A stretch of 64,000 bases of DNA, taken from Verrucomicrobiota bacterium (lineage in GTDB: Bacteria > Verrucomicrobiota > Verrucomicrobiia > Limisphaerales > UBA11320). Under the pieces are notes generated by a model. The model saw nothing but the letters and a program-made list of their open reading frames with translations, was not told the origin of the DNA and did no database searches. Location of the stretch: positions 1 to 64,000 of the forward strand of contig JACQFQ010000005.1 in the NCBI GenBank assembly GCA_016199985.1, read 5' to 3'. The position numbers and the translations under genes were made by a program. Below, piece by piece: positions 38,901 through 47,115 of the stretch. Position 1 is the first letter of the stretch. Each line of letters opens with the position of its first letter.

Positions 38901-40230
38901 TCGCGAGATCAAGACCGCCACGAACGAGGATTCCCAGCGCTGCTTCAACGAGTACATCCAGGACGCGACGAAGCGGTTCGACCACGACCAGAAGAATCCC
39001 GCCGGACAACACCAAATGCGACAGGGCGAGGACGTGCGGGTGATCAACGGTCGGGTCCAGGTTTCCGGCCAGGTGGCGGTGATGGCGATCAACGGGCTTC
39101 TCACGAAGGTGATCTTCGACGCGAATCCCAATCACGAGTTTTATGTGGAGGAGAGCTTTCCCCTCGATTGGATGTATCCGCACCTCACGCCGTTCGGAAT
39201 CATCATGAAGCTCAACCGAGCGCCGATCGGCGAGCTGACCCAGGATATCGTCGATCGCGACCACGACTTCTGGTCGCAGTTCTCGACCCGCCTGATCGGC
39301 AACTGGATCACCTACGACACCTCGATCGCGGACATCTGCGCGTTCGCCGAGCGGGTTTATCTGCAGAAGGATTTCCGCGGCTACAATGGGGATCGCGCGT
39401 TTGTCCGCGACAACGACGGACAGAAGGCGTTCTCGAAACTGCGCAGCTCCATCGGAGGCCTCTACGCCTGGCGCGTTCAAACCACGCGCAATCCGCTGGA
39501 GCAGCAGCGGGTGTTGAAGGAGGCGGAGTTCTCCCTGAAGCAATCCTTCGCCTTCTGCCCCTACAGCCCCGAGGCGGTGTTCCGCTACATCAACATTCTG
39601 GTTTCGCTGAGCCGCTTCGACGACGCCATCCTTCTGTCGCAAACCGCGTTGAAGTTCGATCCCGCCAACGGGCAGCTCAAGGGCCTGATCGACGAGCTCG
39701 AGCGGATCAAGCGCAGCAGCGGAGGCGGTGTGGCCGCGCCGCCCTCCGCCGCGCCGGCGGCGAACGTTCCGCCCCCGCCCTCGGCCGCCCTGCAAGGGCT
39801 GATGAAGCAAATCGTGGGACTGCTCGACGCTCATCAGACGAACCAGGCGATGGCGATGGTCGACGGGCTTCTACAGACCCAGTCGAACGAGGTGACCGCC
39901 ATGGTCTTCGCCGCCCAGGTGTACAACCAGATGTTCAACATCCCCAAGGCCGAGCAGGCGCTGGTCCGCTACGCCACCCTCATGGGGAACAATCCGGAGG
40001 CCTGGTTTGATCTCGCGGGGATGCAGGCCTTGCAGAACAAGACGAAGGAGGCCCTTGCGTCGTTGAAAGCCAGCCTGACCTACGAGGCGAAACGAAAGGC
40101 CCAGGAGGCCGGGGGGCCGCCCTCCTCCCCGAACGATCTCTTCGAACTGGCGAAGACCGACCCCCGTTTCACCGGACTTCGCGCAAGCCCCGAGTTCCAG
40201 GCGCTGATGAACGCCATTCGCAAAAACTGA
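35989..40230 (+). CDS. DUF2723 GT-C-like polytopic membrane protein with C-terminal TPRs
   Basis: The 1413-aa protein begins with a Pro/Ala-rich cytoplasmic tail. A DUF2723 domain follows with the acidic loop LQDSGELAVASMYAGVPHPPGYP after the first helix (about 75-100), comparable to the Asp/Glu loop of protein O-mannosyltransferase-type GT-C enzymes. Ten or more membrane helices extend to about residue 700. The rest is soluble: about 520 residues without a motif I know, then TPR-like helical pairs near 1210-1240 and 1290-1390. DUF2723 proteins are thought to transfer sugars from lipid carriers outside the membrane. Normal family members are half this length or less. The gene starts 4 bases after the putative anti-sigma gene. 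Confidence 0.85.
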   Translation: MSQKNPKPSPAGKPAAAPRPAASKPQTTPTPPPPAAPLGALPPLFRWVDWLGFAITFLISMFGYWWTLAPDLTLQDSGELAVASMYAGVPHPPGYPVWTLYTWLFTLLPISNIAYRVALSSAVAGAVSCGLIAMMISRGSSMLLEGISLFKTMDRKAENAFCVVASVVGGLLMAFNGFMWSQATIVEVYTLSVLSLTFVLICVMKWLHTPVRLRYLYLAFFWFGICFNNHQSLLVIAMALEIAVIAAAPRIGRELLFWNVVIFLGGLLLAFKDYIPTLKENPPVLIIFCLVGLASMVGWVILAYTTKKPAIEVVRDVTLVALLACAGLIIGDITSYTDLFDGKRAAFVLTCVGFLVAVAGFCCLTFFPRLFEQPPLGREWWNALACGLSWAIGCSFYIYMPLAGMSNPPLNWGYPRTVAGFIHAFTRGQYERIHPTTDSSLLLKQFDYTIIGGTIAEYSLLCMVFGLVLALWWVWRRAWTREAKFGLIAAYVAGLFLMMFLLHAETVAWIEGHRMGAVWLLLLSSVYVCMLPLFAICVNPTFLFWKEMQRRERAWMATITSMYIFLGPFLMVLLNPAPDRQAQELNKVFFTASHVLITMGIGYGVAMLLAVVKQWYEEVRLPLAIGLGFLTVAAVFGLKEALATSKYGLHYFTAIYALGLGGAALALVALNATRAPLRALMIILLLSPGYSVLSHWENNEQRGHLFGYWFGHDMFTPPFKGKDNKPLYPEMAKHAVLYGGTDPGRFNPTYMIFCESFIPKDKRRDPDFDRRDVYLITQNALADGTYLQYIRGHYNRSAQIDPPFFTELLRGNTELARNTTTNWIARLATPVDTFFLKVGDNIEKQRRAGSSFFEPTHFIDAKALAAKLKAGVDPVSKHVFSALSKETQDAIGLAPESANARSLLSRDLNRLLEAGPLFETNRFAGVALSQHVQWFVEENPQSHTRIRLNRLLLEEAYPKEISKSPGGVYPDREIKTATNEDSQRCFNEYIQDATKRFDHDQKNPAGQHQMRQGEDVRVINGRVQVSGQVAVMAINGLLTKVIFDANPNHEFYVEESFPLDWMYPHLTPFGIIMKLNRAPIGELTQDIVDRDHDFWSQFSTRLIGNWITYDTSIADICAFAERVYLQKDFRGYNGDRAFVRDNDGQKAFSKLRSSIGGLYAWRVQTTRNPLEQQRVLKEAEFSLKQSFAFCPYSPEAVFRYINILVSLSRFDDAILLSQTALKFDPANGQLKGLIDELERIKRSSGGGVAAPPSAAPAANVPPPPSAALQGLMKQIVGLLDAHQTNQAMAMVDGLLQTQSNEVTAMVFAAQVYNQMFNIPKAEQALVRYATLMGNNPEAWFDLAGMQALQNKTKEALASLKASLTYEAKRKAQEAGGPPSSPNDLFELAKTDPRFTGLRASPEFQALMNAIRKN

Positions 40231-40316
40231 GCCGCGCTCTGTCAGGGAATCTCTCGCAATCTCGCAACCTTTCTGTCGCTTCCGGGTTGAAACCAGCATA
40301 TCTTGTGCGCGCTGAT

Positions 40317-41753
40317 ATGCGTTTCACCTCTCCGCGGGGTCTTTCGACAACCCGGGCCGCCGGTCTCGCGGGCCCGTTCCTTTTCATCCTCTTCGCGGCC
40401 CTCCTGTCGACGCGCGGGTCCGAGGCGCTTCAGTGGAGCGGGCATCCCGACCGCGTCACGGCCGACATCCACGGCGTCCGCCTGACCGAGCTTCTCCGCC
40501 TGATCACCGACACCACCGGATGGCAGGTCTATGTGCAGCCGAACACGGAGCACGTTGCGGACGTCCGGTTCACGGCTCGCCCCACCGCCGAGGCGCTGAA
40601 GCTGCTTTTGGGCGACCTGAACTTCGCGCTCATCACCCAAACCAACGCGCCGAAGAAGCTGATGGTTTTCAGGACCGGCGCGGCCGATGCGACCGAGGCG
40701 ATCGTGGGCAGGAAGGATCCCCACGAGGACACCTCGCTGCCCATCCCTAACGAGCTCGTGGTGACCGTGAAGCCCGGAGTCGACGTGGAGGCTCTCGCGA
40801 AGAAGCATAACGGCAAGGTCATCGGGAAGCTCGCGGAGCTCCGGACTTATCGGCTGCAATTCGAGACGGCCGAAGACGCGGAGAAAGCCTTGAAAGAGCT
40901 CAACGCCAGCTCGGATGTCGAGAAGGTGCAGAGGAATTACTACGTGGAGAAGCCCCCGGAGATCCAGGGCGCGGATCTCAGCTCGCTGCCCGAGCTGGGC
41001 CTGAAACCGAGCAGCCAGAGCTCCTCGGATTGCGGCAAGGTCATCATCGGCTTGATCGACACCACCGTGCCCACCGACGCGGCGACCGGCGCCGCCGGCG
41101 CGCCCGGCTCCCCGAGCGGGCTCAGCTCGCTCCTCATGCCTCAGATCGACGTCGCGGGCGCGAGTCCCACCACATTCAGCAGCCCTCCGCACGGACGCTC
41201 CATGGCCGAGGCGATCGCCCGCTCCGCCGACTACTCGTCCAAGGGAAAGGCGCAGCTGAGCATCCTGCCCGTGAATGTCTACGGTCCCAACGCGCAGGCG
41301 AATACCTTCGACGTCGCGCTGGGCGTGTACAAGGCGATTGGCTCGGGGGCGAAAATCATCAACATGAGCTTGGGGAGCGACGCGCCCAGTCCGCTGCTCG
41401 ACGAGGTGATTCGCCAGGGCAAAGCCCAGGACGTGATGTTCGTCGCCGCGGCGGGAAACAAGCCCACCACCACCGCGACTTATCCGGCCGCGGATCCCGA
41501 TGTGCTGGCCGTGACAGCGAGCGATCGCTCCGGGAATCTCGCCTCCTACGCGAACCGCGGGGATTTTGTGGATGTCGTCGCGCCCGGAAGCACGGTTTTC
41601 CCTTTCAACGGACAGTACTATCTCTCGTCCGGCACATCGGTCGCAACCGCCTACGTCTCAGGGCTGGCCGGCGCGATGGCCGACCCGTGCAAGAAAACCT
41701 ACGCCTCTGTCGAATCTCAGATTCGACAAAACCTCGCCGTGAAGAAGCAATAG
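40317..41753 (+). CDS. Exported subtilisin-like (S8) protease with N-terminal STN-like domain
   Basis: From the ATG at 40317 the protein is 478 aa. After a signal helix (AAGLAGPFLFILFAALL), residues of about 45-115 resemble the STN domain of secretins and TonB receptors (VRLTELLRLITDTTGWQVYV ... TAEALKLLLGDLNF). A propeptide/I9-like domain follows at about 140-210. The protease domain keeps a full triad: D248 in GLIDTT, H292 in PPHGRS, and S441 in SSGTSVATA, plus the oxyanion Asn N381 in AAAGNK. The Asp and His motifs deviate from the classic DTG and HGT. The STN plus subtilase combination is unusual. It follows the DUF2723 gene by 86 bases. Confidence 0.85.
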   Translation: MRFTSPRGLSTTRAAGLAGPFLFILFAALLSTRGSEALQWSGHPDRVTADIHGVRLTELLRLITDTTGWQVYVQPNTEHVADVRFTARPTAEALKLLLGDLNFALITQTNAPKKLMVFRTGAADATEAIVGRKDPHEDTSLPIPNELVVTVKPGVDVEALAKKHNGKVIGKLAELRTYRLQFETAEDAEKALKELNASSDVEKVQRNYYVEKPPEIQGADLSSLPELGLKPSSQSSSDCGKVIIGLIDTTVPTDAATGAAGAPGSPSGLSSLLMPQIDVAGASPTTFSSPPHGRSMAEAIARSADYSSKGKAQLSILPVNVYGPNAQANTFDVALGVYKAIGSGAKIINMSLGSDAPSPLLDEVIRQGKAQDVMFVAAAGNKPTTTATYPAADPDVLAVTASDRSGNLASYANRGDFVDVVAPGSTVFPFNGQYYLSSGTSVATAYVSGLAGAMADPCKKTYASVESQIRQNLAVKKQ

Positions 41754-41787
41754 AGGCGCTCCCAAGGGAAGGCCGCGCGAACCGGGT

Positions 41788-42255
41788 TCAAGCGACGCTT
41801 CCAGGAAACCCCTGCTGTCGCAGCGCCTCGTAAAGCACAATCGCGACGCAGTTCGAGACATTGAGGGATCGGGCCGCGGGGTGGACCATCGGGATGTGAA
41901 TCCACCGATCGGGCCAGTCGGCGAGCAACATGCGGGGCAGCCCCGCGGACTCGCGCCCAAAGACGATGGAGTCATCGGACTCGTAGCGCACCGCGGCGTA
42001 ATGGCGGGGACCGCCCGACTCCACAAACCACAGGCGAGAACCCGCGGGCAGATCCGAGTGGAAGGCCGACCAGTTCGGCCATCGCTTCCACACCACATGC
42101 TCCCAGTAGTCCATTCCCGCGCGCTTGAGCTGACTGTCGTTCAATTGGAATCCGAACGGCTCGATCAGGTGCAACTCTGTTCCGGTCGCGGCGCACAATC
42201 TCGCGATGTTGCCGGTATTGGGCGCGATCTCGGGCTCCACGAGCACGATCTTCAT
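41788..42255 (-). CDS. trmL: tRNA (cytidine(34)-2'-O)-methyltransferase
   Basis: TrmL methylates the wobble ribose of leucine tRNAs using AdoMet. It belongs to the SPOUT (trefoil-knot) superfamily. The 155-aa product opens with IVLVEPEIAPNTGNIARLCAATG, the conserved TrmL motif 1. It contains IVFGRESAGLP and the knot-forming RSLNVSNCVAIVLYEALRQ near the C-terminus. Length is typical. The ATG at 42255 overlaps the truA stop by four bases. This is the last gene of the hemL-ruvX-truA-trmL operon and is convergent with the subtilase gene. Confidence 0.93.
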   Translation of the reverse strand: MKIVLVEPEIAPNTGNIARLCAATGTELHLIEPFGFQLNDSQLKRAGMDYWEHVVWKRWPNWSAFHSDLPAGSRLWFVESGGPRHYAAVRYESDDSIVFGRESAGLPRMLLADWPDRWIHIPMVHPAARSLNVSNCVAIVLYEALRQQGFPGSVA

Positions 42256-43112
42256 TCGATCGCCTCCTCGCGGGGATCGGTCGAGCGCGTCCGGCCAACG
42301 CGCGGATTGCGGCGATGAACGAAGTTCGGTTTCGGTTCCCCCCGCCTGGGATAAATCACCTTCCACAGCACCAGCCCGCGCGCCGGCGCCGACATCCCGG
42401 CCGCCGTCCGGTTCTTCGCCGCCAGCATCTCCCGCACATCATCGACGGTGTATCGACCATGAGACGCCTGCACAAGCGTTCCCACAATCCCTCTGCACAT
42501 CCGATACAGAAACCCGTCCCCCTCGATGATGAACGTCCACGTGGGCCCGGACTTGCGAACCTCCATCCGGTGCAAGGTGCGAACGGTGTCCTCCACGTGA
42601 TACACATGATTCACCGCGAACGATCGAAAGTCATGCGAACCCACGAAGAGCTTCGCGGCCGCCCGGATTGCCACGGGATCGATGCGCTTGGGAACATGCC
42701 AGGCGAAATCGCGCATCATCGGGTTCATCACCGAGTGATTCCACACCGTGTATCGATACTGCTTTCCCTTGGCGTCATATCGGGCGTGGAAGGACGGATC
42801 GGCCCGGGAGACGGACAGGACGCGAACGTCGTCGGGAAGCCGCGCGTTCAAGGCCAGATGCGCGCGTCGCAACGGCAGCCTGAACCGCTTCGGATCGACC
42901 TCCACGTGCGCCACCATCCCCAACGCGTGAACGCCCGCGTCGGTGCGCCCCGCGCCGTGGACTTGGTGGCGCTTCGCGCCCGGCATCAGATCGTCGAGCG
43001 CCTTCTCGATCAGCGACTGCACGCCCATCCCTGTCGCCTGCGTCTGCCATCCCGAAAGGCGGGACCCATCGTAGGCGATGGTCAGCTTCAACTTGATTGC
43101 GAGTCGCGGCAT
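42252..43112 (-). CDS. truA: tRNA pseudouridine(38-40) synthase
   Basis: TruA isomerises uridines 38-40 of the tRNA anticodon arm to pseudouridine. The 286-aa product has KLTIAYDGSRLSGWQ at the start, the catalytic Asp in HGAGRTDAGVHA, YRYTVWNH and the C-terminal GDGFLYRMCRGIVGTL. The ATG at 43112 is preferred because a GGGAG Shine-Dalgarno sequence lies about 7 bases upstream. An ATG at 43127 overlapping the ruvX stop is the alternative. The tail after residue 250 is Arg-rich. Confidence 0.95.
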   Translation of the reverse strand: MPRLAIKLKLTIAYDGSRLSGWQTQATGMGVQSLIEKALDDLMPGAKRHQVHGAGRTDAGVHALGMVAHVEVDPKRFRLPLRRAHLALNARLPDDVRVLSVSRADPSFHARYDAKGKQYRYTVWNHSVMNPMMRDFAWHVPKRIDPVAIRAAAKLFVGSHDFRSFAVNHVYHVEDTVRTLHRMEVRKSGPTWTFIIEGDGFLYRMCRGIVGTLVQASHGRYTVDDVREMLAAKNRTAAGMSAPARGLVLWKVIYPRRGEPKPNFVHRRNPRVGRTRSTDPREEAIE

Positions 43113-43123
43113 CCCCGTCTCCC

Positions 43124-43537
43124 TCATCCGCTCTGGCAATCCAGGAAGCTCTGGAGCAGCACCGCCGCCGCCATGGCGTCCACCTTCTCCTTGCGCTTTT
43201 CCCTGCGAACGCCCGCGTCCACCAGAACCCTGTTCGCCTGCGTCGAGGTCAGGCGTTCATCCCAGGTCCGCACGCCGACGGAGGTGATCGCCTGGATCTC
43301 GCGCACAAATGCCCTGACTTTCTCCGCGGCCGGGCCGTAGGAGCCGTCCATGTTCCTCGGCATTCCCACCAGGATGAGTTCCACCTCCTTGTCGCGAAGG
43401 ATTTCGAGGAGGCGCTTCAAGGCGGCCGTCGTGTCCTCCGCGGGGATGAACTCGAGCGGCTGCGCGATGATTTTCAGTTCATCGCTGACGGCGACTCCGA
43501 TGCGCACGGCGCCATGGTCGAGGGCGAGGATTCTCAT
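43124..43537 (-). CDS. ruvX: Putative pre-16S rRNA nuclease / Holliday junction resolvase-like protein
   Basis: RuvX/YqgF is an RNase H-fold protein linked to 16S rRNA 5' maturation and to branched DNA. The 137-aa product begins MRILALDHGAVRIGVAVSDE (first Asp and strand), has LVGMPRNMDGSYG near residue 77, and ends with VLVDAGVRREKRKEKVDAMAAAVLLQSFLD with the terminal Asp. Length is normal. It begins one base after the hemL stop and precedes truA on the same strand. Confidence 0.93.
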   Translation of the reverse strand: MRILALDHGAVRIGVAVSDELKIIAQPLEFIPAEDTTAALKRLLEILRDKEVELILVGMPRNMDGSYGPAAEKVRAFVREIQAITSVGVRTWDERLTSTQANRVLVDAGVRREKRKEKVDAMAAAVLLQSFLDCQSG

Positions 43538-43538
43538 A

Positions 43539-44825
43539 TCACAATCGCTTCATCACGCCCGCCGCCGCGGCGACGGTCGCCTCGATGTCCTCCGCGGTGT
43601 GCGCCGCGCTGATGAACCCCGCCTCGAACTGCGAGGGCGCCAGGTAAATGCCCTCCGCGAGCATCCCGTGGAAGTATTTCGCGAAACGGTCGCGGTCGCT
43701 CCGCATCGCGTCCGCGAGACTCCAGACAGGCCCCTCGGTGAAGTAGCCGCAGAACATTGATCCGATGCGGTTGAAGGTCGCCGGGACTCCGGCGCGCTCC
43801 GCCGCCTGGCGCATCCCCTCCTCCAGCTGGGCGCCGCGCGCCTCGAGCTTCGGATACCACTCGCCCTGCCCCAACTCCTCAAGCGCCGCCAGTCCGGCCG
43901 CCATGGCCAGCGGGTTGCCGCTGAGCGTTCCCGCCTGGTACACCGGACCCAATGGCGCGAGGCAATCCATGATGTCCGCGCGACCCCCAAACGCTCCCAC
44001 GGGCAATCCTCCCCCAATGATCTTTCCGAAGCAGGAGAGATCGGGGGTGATCGCGAACTTGCCCTGCGCGCCCCCCATCCCCAAACGGAACCCGGTCATC
44101 ACTTCGTCAAAAATCAGGACCGCGCCGTCGGCCTCCGTGATCTCACGGAGCCCTTCGAGGTAGCCTGACCGCGGGAGATAGAGGCCCGCATTGGCGGGAA
44201 CAGGCTCCAGGATGATCGCGGCGATCCCGCCTGGATGAGCCGCGAACGCGCGACGCACAGCGTCGAGGTCATTGAACGGCAGCACCACCGTTTCATTGGA
44301 GAACGCCACGGGAATGCCGGCGCTGTCGGGCTGACCGAGCGTCAGCGCGCCGGAGCCCGCCTTGACGAGAAGGGAATCCACATGCCCGTGGTAGCATCCT
44401 TCGAACTTAATGATCTTGTCGCGTCCGGTGAACCCTCGGGCGAGCCGGATCGCCGACATCGTCGCCTCGGTGCCGGAGTTGCACATCCGCACCTTCTGCA
44501 TGCTCGGCACCGAGCGCCAAATCAGCTCCGCCATCCGCACCTCAAGCGGGTTGGGAATTCCAAAACTGGTCCCTTGCTCGGCGGTCCTCTGGATCGCTTG
44601 CACGATCTTCGGATACGCATGGCCGAGGATGGCGGGACCCCAGGTGCCCACGTAGTCGAGAAGCTCGTTGCCATCGACGTCCCAAACGCGCGCGCCGAGG
44701 GCGCGATCAACAAAAAACGGCTCGCCGCCCACGCCTCGAAAGGCGCGGACAGGAGAGTTCACGCCGCCCGGGATGTACTTGAGGGCGTCGGCGAACAGGG
44801 CCTTGGATCGTGTGGAAGGCTTCAT
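43539..44825 (-). CDS. hemL: Glutamate-1-semialdehyde 2,1-aminomutase
   Basis: HemL converts glutamate-1-semialdehyde to 5-aminolevulinate, a PLP-dependent step in C5 haem synthesis. The 428-aa product shows [18 protein letters not shown] at the N-terminus, [16 protein letters not shown] (PLP phosphate site), [10 protein letters not shown], and the PLP lysine in [17 protein letters not shown]. Length is typical. It heads the operon hemL-ruvX-truA-trmL. The haem it supports is needed by the many c-type cytochromes in this window. Confidence 0.97.
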   Translation of the reverse strand: MKPSTRSKALFADALKYIPGGVNSPVRAFRGVGGEPFFVDRALGARVWDVDGNELLDYVGTWGPAILGHAYPKIVQAIQRTAEQGTSFGIPNPLEVRMAELIWRSVPSMQKVRMCNSGTEATMSAIRLARGFTGRDKIIKFEGCYHGHVDSLLVKAGSGALTLGQPDSAGIPVAFSNETVVLPFNDLDAVRRAFAAHPGGIAAIILEPVPANAGLYLPRSGYLEGLREITEADGAVLIFDEVMTGFRLGMGGAQGKFAITPDLSCFGKIIGGGLPVGAFGGRADIMDCLAPLGPVYQAGTLSGNPLAMAAGLAALEELGQGEWYPKLEARGAQLEEGMRQAAERAGVPATFNRIGSMFCGYFTEGPVWSLADAMRSDRDRFAKYFHGMLAEGIYLAPSQFEAGFISAAHTAEDIEATVAAAAGVMKRL

Positions 44826-44917
44826 CTGTGGGCGCAGATTGACCGGCTGGGAGCGAAACGATCAAGCGGCAAGTTTTTCTTGTGCCCTCGGCGCCCAGCC
44901 AGTAACACGGGGACCGC

Positions 44918-45748
44918 ATGAGTTCACCCAGCGACGCGGCGAGCAACGCAATGATCTCATCCACAAAACGCGTCCTTCGATGGAGCGGGAGCGCCGCGCC
45001 CGAGACCGCCGATGACGAGCTCGCCATCGAGGAACCGCTCGAGATTCAGGTGGAGACGCGACCCATCAGCGTGACGATGCGGACTCCCGGGCGCGACGAG
45101 GAGCTCGCGGCGGGCTTCCTGATCACCGAGGGCGTTCTCGACCATCCCGACCAAATCCGCGCGATCCGCCCCTATCCGAGAAATGAAAAAGGGAACGCGA
45201 TCAATGTGCTGCTGCGCGAGGATGTGAGCGTGGATCTCGCGCGGCTGACGCGCCACGTGTTCAGTTCCTCGAGCTGCGGGCTCTGCGGCAAGGCGACGAT
45301 CGACGCGATTCACGCGCGCTTCCCGCCGATCGCCTCCAATCTCTCGCTCGCGGCGTCGATCCTCCGGCAGCTGCCGGCCCGGATGCGCGCCGGGCAAGCC
45401 AGCTTCGATCGGACCGGCGGTCTGCACGCCGCGGCGCTGATGGACACCGAGGGACGGATGCTCGTGCTGCGCGAGGACATCGGACGTCACAACGCCGTGG
45501 ACAAAGTCCTGGGCCACGCGTTGCTGAAAGGTGAGATCGACACATCGCGAACCCTCCTCCTGGTGAGCGGCAGAACCTCCTTCGAAATCCTGCAGAAAAG
45601 CCTGGCCGGCAAGATCCCGATCATCGCGTCCGTATCCGCCCCCTCGAGCCTCGCGGTGGAGTTCGCGGAAGCCAGCGGACAAACCCTCGTGGGTTTCCTC
45701 CGCGAAGACCGGTTCAATGTCTACGCGCACGCGCATCGGATCCACTGA
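44918..45748 (+). CDS. fdhD: Formate dehydrogenase accessory sulfurtransferase FdhD
   Basis: FdhD passes sulfur from a cysteine desulfurase to the molybdenum cofactor of formate dehydrogenase. The 276-aa product has EEPLEIQVETRPISVTMRTPGRDEELAAGFLITEG at the N-terminus. The essential CxxC loop is SSSCGLCGK (about residues 119-127), and the RTGGLHAAAL and REDIGRHNAVDKVLG motifs follow. No formate dehydrogenase or molybdopterin gene is in the window. It is divergent from hemL and convergent, with 12 bases between stops, with the DUF1552 gene. Confidence 0.95.
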   Translation: MSSPSDAASNAMISSTKRVLRWSGSAAPETADDELAIEEPLEIQVETRPISVTMRTPGRDEELAAGFLITEGVLDHPDQIRAIRPYPRNEKGNAINVLLREDVSVDLARLTRHVFSSSSCGLCGKATIDAIHARFPPIASNLSLAASILRQLPARMRAGQASFDRTGGLHAAALMDTEGRMLVLREDIGRHNAVDKVLGHALLKGEIDTSRTLLLVSGRTSFEILQKSLAGKIPIIASVSAPSSLAVEFAEASGQTLVGFLREDRFNVYAHAHRIH

Positions 45749-45760
45749 GCGACGGAGGCT

Positions 45761-47113
45761 TCAGAACCCCGCCAGCGGCGCCTCAGCGTCGCCGAACCGC
45801 CCGGGCTTCACCCCCATGCGATCCATGATCGAGAGGTAAAGGCCGCAGAGCTTGCGGTTATCGTCGCCCTTGCCGGCGTAGTCCAGCACGCGGCCCGTCT
45901 CCAGCGCGCCGCCCAACCCGCCCGCGGTGAGGACGGGCACCTTCGAAGAGTCGTGCTTGCTCCCCGACCACATGTTGGAAATGAACAGCAGGCAGGAGTG
46001 ATCGAGCACCGAGCCGTCTCCCTCCCGCATGGCGTCGAGGCGCGACGCGAGATAGGCCAACTGGCCGCAGTAGTAGCGGGAGACGCGCTCGTAGGCGTCC
46101 GACTGGTCGTCGTGGGACGCGGGATGATGCGCGAGCCGGACGTCGAGGAACGGATAGAAAAGCCCCGATAGATCCCGGCAGAGCAGGAGCGTCGCGACGC
46201 GCGTCCTGTCGGTTTGGAAGCCGAGGGCGACGATGTCGCACATCAGCCGCATGTGCTCGCGAATGTCCTCCGGCAGGCCGTTGTCGGGCCTTGGCATGAA
46301 AGCCACAGCGCGTCCGCGGTCCTTCGCGTTCGCCTCCGCCTTCGCCTGCGCGGCGCGCGTCTGCTCAATGCGCTTCTCCACCTCGCGAACGCTGCCCAGG
46401 TATTCCTCAAGCTTGCCCTTGTCCGACGCGCTCACGCGCCGGGCCAGGCTGGCGGCCTCGTCGCGAACGCGATCCAGTATGCTCTGATTGCGCCGGGAGC
46501 CCCGGTTCTCGAACAGGCTGTCGAACGCGAGCGACGGATAGACCTCCATCGGAACCGGGGACGTCGCGTTCTGCCACGAGATGTGAGAGCTGTACGCCAT
46601 CGAGAAATTGGTCTCGTGGTAGCCCGTGATCGGTTGCTCGCAACCCAGAACCATGCTCGGCTGGATCGTGTCGCGCCCAACGTGATTCGCCAGGACCTGA
46701 TCCATGCTGATACCGCCCTTGAGCTCCGCCCCGCGGGTCAGGGCGGCGCCCGAGAGGATGTTCCCCGTCTGCCCCGGATGGATCCCCACGCCCGTCGCCT
46801 GCTTGTTGAACAGGCCCGTGATGAAGTTCATCTTGGCTTTCAGCGGGGCCATCGGCTCCAGGCTTTTGCCAAGCTCCATGCTCTCGCCCGATCCTTTCGC
46901 CCACCAATGCCTGGCGTTGACGCCATTCCCCATGAACAGCGCGGCGAATCGTTTGGGGAACGGGCCCGGAGCGCCATCGGACGTCGGCGCGCCCCCCCAG
47001 GCCGGGAGCGATTCGAGCCAGGGCAGCGCCATCGCGACCCCGGCTCCACGAAGAAACATGCGCCGGGAAACACGGGCGAAAGTCGTGGCGGGTGGATGGA
47101 AGCCGGGGCTCAT
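45761..47113 (-). CDS. DUF1552 (HXXSHH) family exported protein
   Basis: DUF1552 (PF07586) proteins are exported and of unknown reaction, related in fold to the DUF1501/sulfatase-like group. The 450-aa product has a twin-arginine signal (VSRRMFLRGAGVAMALPWLES), then RFAALFMGNGVNARHWW and the family-typical LAHHPASHDDQ segment. It ends with LYLSIMDRMGVKPGRFGDA. It lies 2 bases after the DUF1592 cytochrome gene on the same strand. The DUF1592-DUF1552 pair is a recurrent PVC cassette. Confidence 0.9.
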   Translation of the reverse strand: MSPGFHPPATTFARVSRRMFLRGAGVAMALPWLESLPAWGGAPTSDGAPGPFPKRFAALFMGNGVNARHWWAKGSGESMELGKSLEPMAPLKAKMNFITGLFNKQATGVGIHPGQTGNILSGAALTRGAELKGGISMDQVLANHVGRDTIQPSMVLGCEQPITGYHETNFSMAYSSHISWQNATSPVPMEVYPSLAFDSLFENRGSRRNQSILDRVRDEAASLARRVSASDKGKLEEYLGSVREVEKRIEQTRAAQAKAEANAKDRGRAVAFMPRPDNGLPEDIREHMRLMCDIVALGFQTDRTRVATLLLCRDLSGLFYPFLDVRLAHHPASHDDQSDAYERVSRYYCGQLAYLASRLDAMREGDGSVLDHSCLLFISNMWSGSKHDSSKVPVLTAGGLGGALETGRVLDYAGKGDDNRKLCGLYLSIMDRMGVKPGRFGDAEAPLAGF

Positions 47114-47115
47114 GC

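Noticed and set aside
35974..39834. 1286-codon open frame on the minus strand opposite the DUF2723 gene
   Set aside because: The sense strand encodes a clear membrane protein with family motifs. The antisense frame is rich in Arg/Gln/His/Glu and has no recognisable domain, as expected for GC-rich shadow frames.
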